From Pandoraea cepalis (GTDB lineage: Bacteria; Pseudomonadota; Gammaproteobacteria; Burkholderiales; Burkholderiaceae), in assembly GCF_902459665.1 (NCBI RefSeq), contig NZ_CABPSL010000007.1, positions 1 through 64,000 on the forward strand: a stretch of 64,000 bases of DNA, written 5' to 3'. Below are positions 56,665 through 64,000 of the stretch, piece after piece. Each line of letters begins with the position of its first letter. The first letter of the stretch is position 1. Both the position numbers and the translations under genes were made by a program. Below the pieces are notes generated by a model, which was not told where the DNA came from, made no database searches, and saw only the letters and a program-made list of their open reading frames with translations.

Positions 56665-56689
56665 CCCTGACATCATGTGAACGTCAGGG
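56665..56689 (+). repeat. Hairpin after cytochrome c4
   Basis: CCCTGAC (56665-56671) pairs with GTCAGGG (56683-56689). It is followed by TATATTCG rather than a T run, so it is a weak terminator or part of the resB upstream region. Confidence 0.45.
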
Positions 56690-56818
56690 TATATTCGCTG
56701 ACTTATAGCGAAACCAGCCGCGGCGCCGCAGGGCGACCGGGTCGAACTGGTTTAGCATACACAGGGTGGCGGGCGCGTAAGACACGCGTCCCCGCCCTTT
56801 TTTGTTGTCGGAAACAGG

Positions 56819-58954
56819 ATGAGCCTCAGTACCTCCGGAATGCAGATCAAGGGCGCGCAGCGATGGGTGCGCGACGGCGTCGAGCTGGTCAGCTCGATGC
56901 GTTTCGCCATCAGCCTGCTGAGCGTGCTTGCGATTGCCAGCATCGTTGGCACCGTGCTCAAGCAGGGCGACCCGTACCCCAACTACGTCAATCAGTTCGG
57001 TCCGTTCTGGGCCGGTATCTTCCGCTCGCTCGGTCTGTACACCGTGTACAGCGCGTGGTGGTTCCTGCTGATCCTTTTCTTCCTCATGGCGTCGACGACG
57101 CTGTGTATCGTGCGCAATGCGCCAAAGATGATCGCGGACATTCGGAGCTGGCGAGATCACGTGCGCGAGGGCAGTCTGCGTGCCTTCGGCCATAAGGCCG
57201 AATACACCGGCCCGGCGTCGCGCACCGAACTCGTGTCGCGTCTCACGGGCTATCTCGGACGTCGTAGTTATCGTTTCGTCGTGCGCGAGCGCGATGGCGC
57301 GACGCTTGTTGCGGCCAAGACCGGCGCGATCAACAAAGTCGGCTACATCTTCGCGCACAGTGCGATCGTGATCATTTGCCTGGGCGGGCTGGTCGACAGC
57401 GATCTGCTCATTCGTCTCCAGATGGTGCTGTTCGGCAAGTCGCCGTTGCAGGGCAACGCTGTAATTGCCCAGATTCCCGAGACACACCGTCTCTCGCCGA
57501 ACAACCCGGCGTTTCGCGGCTACGCGTTCGTGCCGGAGGGCGGCAAATCGAACACGGCGATTCTGAATTTCCAGGACGGCTCGGTCGTGCAGGACCTGCC
57601 ATTCTCTGTCGAACTGAAGAAATTTCACGTCGATTACTACTCGACCGGCATGCCCAAGTTGTTCGCGAGCGATATCGTGGTCACCGACCCGGAGACCGGC
57701 AAGTCGATGAACGCGACAGTGAAGGTCAACGAGCCGTTCATCTACAAGGGCGTCGCGATCTACCAGTCGAGCTTTGAGGACGGCGGCAGCAAGCTGAAGT
57801 TGACCGGGTATCCCATGCACGGCGTGTCCGACCGGACGTTCGCATTTTCGGGGAACGTGGGCGGCTCGACGCAACTGCGCAGCGGCGTCGCGGGCCAGGA
57901 TGAATACACCGTCGAGTTCAGCGATTTCCGCGCGATCAACGTCGAGAACATCAGCAATGGCGCCGGCGAGCGCGACGTGCGCGGCGTGGCGCGCAAAACA
58001 TTGCGCGACGATCTGAACGCGCGACTGGGCTCGGGGGCTCGCCCCGACGTGGGCAAGGATCTGCGCAACGTCGGGCCGTCGGTACAGTACAAGGTGCGCG
58101 ACCGCAGCGGGCAGGCGAAGGAGTACCGCAACTATATGCTGCCGATTCTGGTGGACGATGGCGAGCGGGTCTTCATGACCGGTGTACGCGACACGCCAGA
58201 CGGCCCGTTCCAGTATCTGCGCATCCCGGCGGACGCTGACGGCTCCGTCAAGCAGTGGATGCTGCTGCGCGCCGCGCTTCAGGACGATGGGGCGCGGGCC
58301 GAAGCCGCCCGTCGGTTTGCTGCTCAATCACTGCCGTCGCAAACGTCGGCGGCATTGCGAGCGCAATTGCAGGAAAGCGCCAAACGCGAGCTGGATCTGT
58401 TTGCCGGCGCCATTCCAGCAAGCAAAACCAGCCAGACGAAGGGCGGCCTGCAGGCGATTGCGGAGTTCGTCAACGAGAAGGTTCCTCAGGATCAGCAATC
58501 GAGCGCGGCCGACATGTTCCGTCGTATTCTCGACGGTACCGTCTGGCAATTGTGGCAGGTCGCGCGAGACCAGGCCGGGCAGCCGGCCATGACGCCCACG
58601 CCCGAGAACGAGCGCTTCGTGCATACGGCAACCAATGCACTGTCCGACAATTTTCTGTACGACGCCCCGGTTTTCCTGCAGCTCGATTCGTTCGATCAGA
58701 TTCAGGCGAGCGTCTTCCAGCTCACGCGCTCGCCGGGTAAGAAGATCGTGTATCTTGGCAGCTTGCTGCTGGTACTCGGCATCTTCTCAATGTTTTACGT
58801 GCGCGAGCGGCGTCTGTGGCTGTGGCTGAAAGACACGCCGGATGGCGGCAGTTCGGTATTGATGGCGGTGTCGACCACGCGCCGCACACTGGATTTCGAA
58901 AAGGAATTCGCCCGTACGAAGGCGGAGATCGACGAGATCGTCACAAAACGATAA
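56819..58954 (+). CDS. resB: Cytochrome c biogenesis protein ResB
   Basis: A 711-residue ResB/Ccs1 component of the system II (CcsBA) haem lyase. Membrane helices lie near the N-terminus (about 27-45 and 78-96), near 175-195 and near the C-terminus (about 645-663), and a large periplasmic domain lies between the last two. With CcsA it exports haem and joins it to CxxCH motifs. A TCGGAAACAGG site precedes ATG. ccsA starts 12 bases after its stop. Confidence 0.95.
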   Translation: MSLSTSGMQIKGAQRWVRDGVELVSSMRFAISLLSVLAIASIVGTVLKQGDPYPNYVNQFGPFWAGIFRSLGLYTVYSAWWFLLILFFLMASTTLCIVRNAPKMIADIRSWRDHVREGSLRAFGHKAEYTGPASRTELVSRLTGYLGRRSYRFVVRERDGATLVAAKTGAINKVGYIFAHSAIVIICLGGLVDSDLLIRLQMVLFGKSPLQGNAVIAQIPETHRLSPNNPAFRGYAFVPEGGKSNTAILNFQDGSVVQDLPFSVELKKFHVDYYSTGMPKLFASDIVVTDPETGKSMNATVKVNEPFIYKGVAIYQSSFEDGGSKLKLTGYPMHGVSDRTFAFSGNVGGSTQLRSGVAGQDEYTVEFSDFRAINVENISNGAGERDVRGVARKTLRDDLNARLGSGARPDVGKDLRNVGPSVQYKVRDRSGQAKEYRNYMLPILVDDGERVFMTGVRDTPDGPFQYLRIPADADGSVKQWMLLRAALQDDGARAEAARRFAAQSLPSQTSAALRAQLQESAKRELDLFAGAIPASKTSQTKGGLQAIAEFVNEKVPQDQQSSAADMFRRILDGTVWQLWQVARDQAGQPAMTPTPENERFVHTATNALSDNFLYDAPVFLQLDSFDQIQASVFQLTRSPGKKIVYLGSLLLVLGIFSMFYVRERRLWLWLKDTPDGGSSVLMAVSTTRRTLDFEKEFARTKAEIDEIVTKR

Positions 58955-58965
58955 GGGTGAGACAG

Positions 58966-60150
58966 ATGGAGTTATCGCAAAACTATTCGGAAGTCTCGTG
59001 GCTGCGCCGCCGCAGCGTTGGCGACTGGCTGTTCGCGCTGGCGCTGGCGATCGGGGCGGGCTTTGCTCTGAATCGCTACGGCCATTACATGGATTACTAC
59101 GAGCACACGATTCTGGTGCTCTGCGTGCCGGCTTTTGCGCTGTTGGGCTGGCATTGGCGGTCCGTGCGGTGGCTGATGGCCGGAATCGCGATTCTCGCCC
59201 TTTCGGGCATCGGGTTGTATCACCATGATCTGGCGCGCGCCGATCAGGCCTTCCTGCTCAAGTATTTCCTTTCGAGTCAGTCGGCCATCCTGTGGATGAG
59301 TGCGCTGTTCTTCCTGGCGACGAGCTTCTACTGGGGAGGCTTGATCGCACGCTCGCCGTTCGGTGCGAGCGTCGGCTCGACGCTGTGCTGGGCCGCCGTG
59401 CTGCTTGGCTTTACCGGCATGATGGTGCGTTGGTACGAATCGTATCTCGTGGGCGCCGACGTCGGCCATATTCCGATTTCGAACCTGTACGAAGTGTTCG
59501 TCCTCTTCTGCATGATCACGGCGCTGTTCTACCTTTACTACGAACATCACTACGAGACGCGCGCGCTCGGGCCGTTCGTGCTGCTCGTGATCAGCGCGGC
59601 GGTCGGTTTCAATCTCTGGTACAGCGTGGCGCGTAGTGCCTATGAGATCCAGCCGCTGGTGCCGGCGTTGCAGAGCTGGTGGATGAAGATCCACGTGCCC
59701 GCGAATTTCATCGGTTACGGCACGTTCTCGCTTGCGGCGATGGTCTCGGTGGCGTATCTGCTCAAGTCGAGCGAAAACAAGCGTCTGGCCCTGGCCGGCA
59801 AGCCGCTCGACAGCGGATTCTTCTCGTCGCGCCTGCCGTCGCTCGAACTGCTCGATGACCTGATGTACAAGGCGATCGCCGTCGGTTTCGCGTTCTTCAC
59901 GATCGCCACGATTCTCGGTGCGCTGTGGGCGGCCGACGCATGGGGCGGTTACTGGAGCTGGGATCCGAAGGAGACCTGGGCGCTGATCGTGTGGCTGAAC
60001 TACGCGGCGTGGCTGCACATGCGGCTGATGAAGGGATTGCGGGGTGTGGTGGCGGCCTGGTGGTCGTTGACGGGCCTGCTGATCACGACGTTCGCATTCC
60101 TCGGCGTGAACATGTTCCTCTCGGGGCTGCACAGCTACGGTCAACTCTGA
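58966..60150 (+). CDS. ccsA: Cytochrome c biogenesis protein CcsA (ResC, CcsB-type)
   Basis: A 394-residue multi-helix haem-handling protein of system II. The tryptophan-rich WGGYWSWDPKETWALIVW (WWD) motif binds haem, and conserved His residues flank it (LHMRL, LHSYGQL). ATG 58966 follows ATAAGGGTGAGACAG; the frame is open to 58816 inside resB, which is an artefact. A strong terminator follows. Confidence 0.95.
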   Translation: MELSQNYSEVSWLRRRSVGDWLFALALAIGAGFALNRYGHYMDYYEHTILVLCVPAFALLGWHWRSVRWLMAGIAILALSGIGLYHHDLARADQAFLLKYFLSSQSAILWMSALFFLATSFYWGGLIARSPFGASVGSTLCWAAVLLGFTGMMVRWYESYLVGADVGHIPISNLYEVFVLFCMITALFYLYYEHHYETRALGPFVLLVISAAVGFNLWYSVARSAYEIQPLVPALQSWWMKIHVPANFIGYGTFSLAAMVSVAYLLKSSENKRLALAGKPLDSGFFSSRLPSLELLDDLMYKAIAVGFAFFTIATILGALWAADAWGGYWSWDPKETWALIVWLNYAAWLHMRLMKGLRGVVAAWWSLTGLLITTFAFLGVNMFLSGLHSYGQL

Positions 60151-60178
60151 CGGGCGTCGTCGCGCCGGGCGCGACTCG

Positions 60179-60213
60179 AAAGCCGCCGCACGCGGGTGCC
60201 GGCGGCTTTTTTT
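60179..60213 (+). terminator. Terminator of the cytochrome c maturation operon
   Basis: AAAGCCGCCG (60179-60188) pairs with CGGCGGCTTT (60200-60209), ending in T7, 28 bases after ccsA. Confidence 0.9.
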
Positions 60214-60354
60214 GTCATGTCGTATGATTTTTCGCACCGGGAGGGAGGGAACGACGCCGTCCCGGTGCCAGTCTCAACGTTGACATGGACAGGTGATTCC
60301 GCAAATTTGCGGAATCGGCAACGGTGCCGGAAAGGCCAGGCAGGAGGGGGCATC

Positions 60355-61353
<999 letters not shown>

Positions 61354-61380
61354 ACGGACGCGCCGCGTCGATTTGCCGAT

Positions 61381-62181
61381 ATGTCCATCACGCCACGTCA
61401 TCCGTGCGAGGGTTCTGGCGCCACCGTCGAGGCGGCGGCGCCCATCCCCGGTAACGGTTTGCCGTCAGCCGGTGCCGATGCGCGCGCGGCTAATCATTCG
61501 GCGCAACACCGGCAACAATGGCTGCCCTGGGTGAAAGCGGTCATGTTCCTGTTCGCGCTGTCGCCGGGGCTGCGACTGATAGCGTATGGCATGACGGATC
61601 GGTTGGGCGCCAATCCGGTCGAGTTCATCACTCGTTCGACCGGCACCTGGACGCTGGTCATGCTTTGCGTCACGCTCGCGATCACGCCGATGCGACGCTT
61701 GTCGGGCATGGTTTGGCTGCTGAGGTTACGTCGCATGCTTGGACTGTTCGCGTGCTTCTACGGCGCGCTGCATTTCGCCACGTATGTCTGGCTGGATCAG
61801 TGGTTCGATTGGTCGAGCATCCTGCACGACGTGTCGGGCAAGCGTCCCTTCATCACCGTGGGGTTCGCGGCGTTCGTGCTGATGGTGGCGTTGGCGCTGA
61901 CGTCGCCGCACGCGATAGTGCGACGCATGGGCGGGCGGCGCTGGCAGCGGCTGCATCGCTTGATCTATGCGATTGCCGTGCTGGCAATCCTGCACTACTG
62001 GTGGATGAAAGCGGGCAAGAACGATCTGGCGCAGCCGGCGATCTACGCGGTCGTGGTCGCGAGCCTGCTCGGCGCCCGTGTGTGGTGGGCGCTTCGCAGA
62101 CGGCGGACTCAGGCGTGGTCGGGCAGCAGTCGTTCGCCCGCGAAGAGCGACTCGACCGTTTCACGTTCGCGAACGAGGTAG
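61381..62181 (+). CDS. msrQ: Protein-methionine-sulfoxide reductase haem-binding subunit MsrQ
   Basis: A 266-residue haem b membrane protein passing quinone electrons to MsrP. About six hydrophobic helices run from residue 50 to 235, with haem-ligand candidate His residues in ALHFATYVW, LHRLIYAI and LHYWW. It is longer than usual: an N-terminal soluble extension of about 45 residues and a Ser/Arg-rich C-terminal tail whose last 73 bases overlap the convergent lysA. No later Met precedes the first helix. Confidence 0.93.
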   Translation: MSITPRHPCEGSGATVEAAAPIPGNGLPSAGADARAANHSAQHRQQWLPWVKAVMFLFALSPGLRLIAYGMTDRLGANPVEFITRSTGTWTLVMLCVTLAITPMRRLSGMVWLLRLRRMLGLFACFYGALHFATYVWLDQWFDWSSILHDVSGKRPFITVGFAAFVLMVALALTSPHAIVRRMGGRRWQRLHRLIYAIAVLAILHYWWMKAGKNDLAQPAIYAVVVASLLGARVWWALRRRRTQAWSGSSRSPAKSDSTVSRSRTR

Positions 62182-63377
62182 GCTTCGTTGCCGTCGACCA
62201 TGACTTCGGCGGCGCGCGGGCGCGTATTGTAGTTGGAGCTCATTGTGAAGCCGTAGGCGCCTGCCGAGCGAATGGCGAGTAGATCGCCGGGCGCAATCGC
62301 CAAGGCGCGGTCTCGACCCAGCCAGTCGCCGCTTTCGCACACGGGGCCCACGACGTCGTAAATCACCGCGTCGACGGCACGTCGCTCGACCGGATCGATG
62401 CCGTGATAGGCCTCATACATCGCAGGACGCGCCAGATCGTTCATCGCCGCATCGACGATGGCGAAGTTCTTCGTCTCACCATGCTTGAGGAACTCCACGC
62501 GCGTGAGCAGGACGCCGGCGTTGCCGACGAGCGAGCGACCAGGCTCGAACAGCACTTGACGGTGCCCGTGGCCGCGCTGGGCGATGTGATCGAGCAGCGT
62601 GGTGGCGAACGCGGTGATATCGGGGGGCGATTCGTCCGTATAAGTGATGCCCAGGCCGCCGCCCACGTCGATGTGGTGCAGCGAGATGCCTGCCGCTTCG
62701 AGCTTTTCGACCAGATCGAGCACCTTGTCGGTGGCGTCGAGATACGGCGAAATTTCCGTGATCTGCGAGCCGATATGGCAGTCGATGCCGACGACTTCGA
62801 GGTTCGGCATGGCGGCGGCAGCGCGATAGGCGTCGAAGGCTTCTTCGTAGGCTACGCCGAACTTGTTGCCGCGCAGGCCGGTGGAAATGTACGGATGCGT
62901 CTTGGCGTCGACGTTCGGGTTCACGCGCAGCGAAACGCGAGCGCGCTTGCCCGCTTGCCCGGCCACGTCATTGAGTCTGTCCAGTTCGGGACGCGATTCG
63001 ACGTTGAAGCAGAAAACGTTCTTTTCCAATGCGTAGCGCATTTCGTCGGCGTGCTTGCCGACGCCCGAGAACACGGCGCGCTTCGGATCGCCGCCCGCCG
63101 CGATCACGCGAGCGAGTTCACCGGCGGACACGATGTCGAATCCCGCACCGAGCTTGGCGAACACGCCCAGCACGGCGAGGTTCGAGTTCGCCTTGGCCGC
63201 GTAGTGCACGGCGGCATTGCGGCCTTCGCAGGCCTTGGCATAAGCCTGATAGGCGCTTGTCAGGGCCGCCTTCGAATAGACGTACAGCGGCGTGCCGAAA
63301 CGCTCGGCGAGGGCCGGCAGTGCAACGCCCTCGGCATGGAGTACGTCGTTGCGGTAGGAAAAGATGGCGTCGGACAT
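62109..63377 (-). CDS. lysA: Diaminopimelate decarboxylase
   Basis: A 422-residue PLP enzyme, last step of lysine synthesis. The PLP lysine is K62 (HYAAKANSN). HIGSQI, the glycine-rich GGGLGITY, EPGRSLVGNAG, the active-site cysteine region CESGDWLG and the C-terminal YNTRPRAAEVMV are all present. It forms a leftward pair with the LptM-like gene upstream, as in many gammaproteobacteria and betaproteobacteria near cyaY. Confidence 0.98.
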   Translation of the reverse strand: MSDAIFSYRNDVLHAEGVALPALAERFGTPLYVYSKAALTSAYQAYAKACEGRNAAVHYAAKANSNLAVLGVFAKLGAGFDIVSAGELARVIAAGGDPKRAVFSGVGKHADEMRYALEKNVFCFNVESRPELDRLNDVAGQAGKRARVSLRVNPNVDAKTHPYISTGLRGNKFGVAYEEAFDAYRAAAAMPNLEVVGIDCHIGSQITEISPYLDATDKVLDLVEKLEAAGISLHHIDVGGGLGITYTDESPPDITAFATTLLDHIAQRGHGHRQVLFEPGRSLVGNAGVLLTRVEFLKHGETKNFAIVDAAMNDLARPAMYEAYHGIDPVERRAVDAVIYDVVGPVCESGDWLGRDRALAIAPGDLLAIRSAGAYGFTMSSNYNTRPRAAEVMVDGNEAYLVRERETVESLFAGERLLPDHA

Positions 63378-63465
63378 CGCGAAAACTCGGTAATCAACTA
63401 GGGCACGCCGCGCAGGCGGATGGCTTCCGGCCGGCTGAATTCGGCTTGTTCCGGATGGTCGTGGC

Positions 63466-63693
63466 TTATTCCGGCTTCGCCGCCGGAAGCGACGCGGCCG
63501 GCGGCACGTCCACCGACGGGCCTCGCTGTGGTTCGGGCACGAGCGGTGGCGGGGGCAGCGGGGCCCCCGGCGGCGGCGTCGGTTTCACCGGGCGGGCGGG
63601 AATGTACAGTGGCCCGGCCTGACCGCAACCGGCCAATACGCTCAACAGGGCAATCGACGCTACAATCGCGCAGGTTCGAATAGGTGCAGTCAT
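63466..63693 (-). CDS. lptM: LptM-like (YifL) lipoprotein
   Basis: A 75-residue lipoprotein. The signal peptide ends in the lipobox VLAGC with lipidated C23, followed by the diagnostic GQAGPLYIP of the LptM/YifL family, which in E. coli helps mature the LptD translocon. The rest is a proline-rich tail. Met 63693 is preferred; the long upstream frame runs antisense to cyaY. It is encoded next to lysA and cyaY, as in E. coli. Confidence 0.88.
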   Translation of the reverse strand: MTAPIRTCAIVASIALLSVLAGCGQAGPLYIPARPVKPTPPPGAPLPPPPLVPEPQRGPSVDVPPAASLPAAKPE

Positions 63694-63750
63694 GGGGGTA
63701 TCGCCGCGTGGTGCGGCATGCAAACGATGACGCAAACCGTGGAGTTTAGC

Positions 63751-64000
63751 ATGACGGAAAGTGAATTCCTGGCGCTGGCCGAAGCTGTGTTGGCGCAGGT
63801 CGAGGCGACTGTCGAGGACAGCGATGTGGATATCGATTGCGAACGAACGGGCAACGTCCTGACGCTCGAATTCGAAGACGGCAGCAAGATCATCGTCAAC
63901 CTGCAAACGCCGATGAGCGAAATCTGGGTGGCCGCGCGTTCGGGCGGCTACCACTACCGTCTCAAGGGCGACGAATGGCGCGATACGCGCGACGGTACCG
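63751..64000 (+). CDS. cyaY: Frataxin-like protein CyaY (partial, cut by window end)
   Basis: The first 83 codons of a frataxin homologue that binds iron and tunes Fe-S cluster assembly at Isc[15 protein letters not shown] starts the acidic first helix ([15 protein letters not shown]), followed by the strands [14 protein letters not shown] and the conserved [21 protein letters not shown] 63751 with GGAG 8 bases upstream is preferred over in-frame ATGs at 63718 and 63727. The protein is about 108 residues in relatives, so about 25 residues are missing. Confidence 0.95.
   Translation, partial: MTESEFLALAEAVLAQVEATVEDSDVDIDCERTGNVLTLEFEDGSKIIVNLQTPMSEIWVAARSGGYHYRLKGDEWRDTRDGT

Overview
The window is a chromosomal segment of a GC-rich betaproteobacterium, almost certainly family Burkholderiaceae. 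Pandoraea is my best guess; this rests on recalled family resemblance, not on a search. The support is the 5S rRNA sequence, the order tRNA-Tyr/Gly/Thr-tuf-tRNA-Trp-secE-nusG-rplKAJL-rpoBC, the long basic tail of ribosomal protein S3, a DUF4148-type secreted protein, and system II cytochrome c maturation.

Layout. 1-312: the 3' tip of a 23S rRNA, a complete 5S rRNA and the terminator of an rRNA operon. 313-1485: a 3 x 57-bp tandem repeat and a lone family-25 glycosyltransferase. 1597-15815: a tRNA/translation/transcription operon (three tRNAs, tuf, tRNA-Trp, secE, nusG, rplK, rplA, rplJ, rplL, rpoB, rpoC) starting at a strong sigma70-like promoter and closed by a clear terminator. 15837-31354: an accessory block lying between rpoC and rpsL. 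It holds a leftward FecA-like TonB receptor with a Fur-box-like palindrome, a rightward meta-cleavage cluster of the homoprotocatechuate type (hpaH-hpaI-hpaE-hpaD-hpaG plus a PanE-like reductase), a LysR regulator, small secreted and membrane proteins, a dienelactone hydrolase, an AraC regulator, a HAD phosphatase and an unrecognised 415-residue protein. 31572-51011: the str, S10, spc and alpha ribosomal protein operons in the usual order (rpsL-rpsG-fusA-tuf-rpsJ; rplC to rpsQ; rplN to secY-infA-rpmJ; rpsM-rpsK-rpsD-rpoA-rplQ). 51135-64000: a redox, heme and cytochrome c region (cutA, dsbD, hemB, engB, cytochrome c4, resB, ccsA, msrP, msrQ), then lysA, an LptM-type lipoprotein and the start of cyaY.

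How it fits together. Most of the window is the core gene-expression machinery. The last part makes heme (hemB), keeps periplasmic thiols reduced (dsbD), attaches heme to cytochromes (resB/ccsA), supplies a dihaem cytochrome (c4) and repairs oxidised periplasmic methionine (msrPQ).

Most of this DNA is ordinary housekeeping, and I see no convincing new defence or mobile system. The points worth a second look are: two tuf genes that encode clearly different C-terminal halves; the accessory block between rpoC and rpsL, with its PanE-like gene where an isomerase is expected; the operator-like palindromes between the TonB receptor and hpaH; a promoter embedded in a perfect palindrome before rplN; an orphan rightward terminator between hemB and engB that suggests a small RNA; the 57-bp repeats after the rRNA operon; and the unrecognised 415-residue protein.
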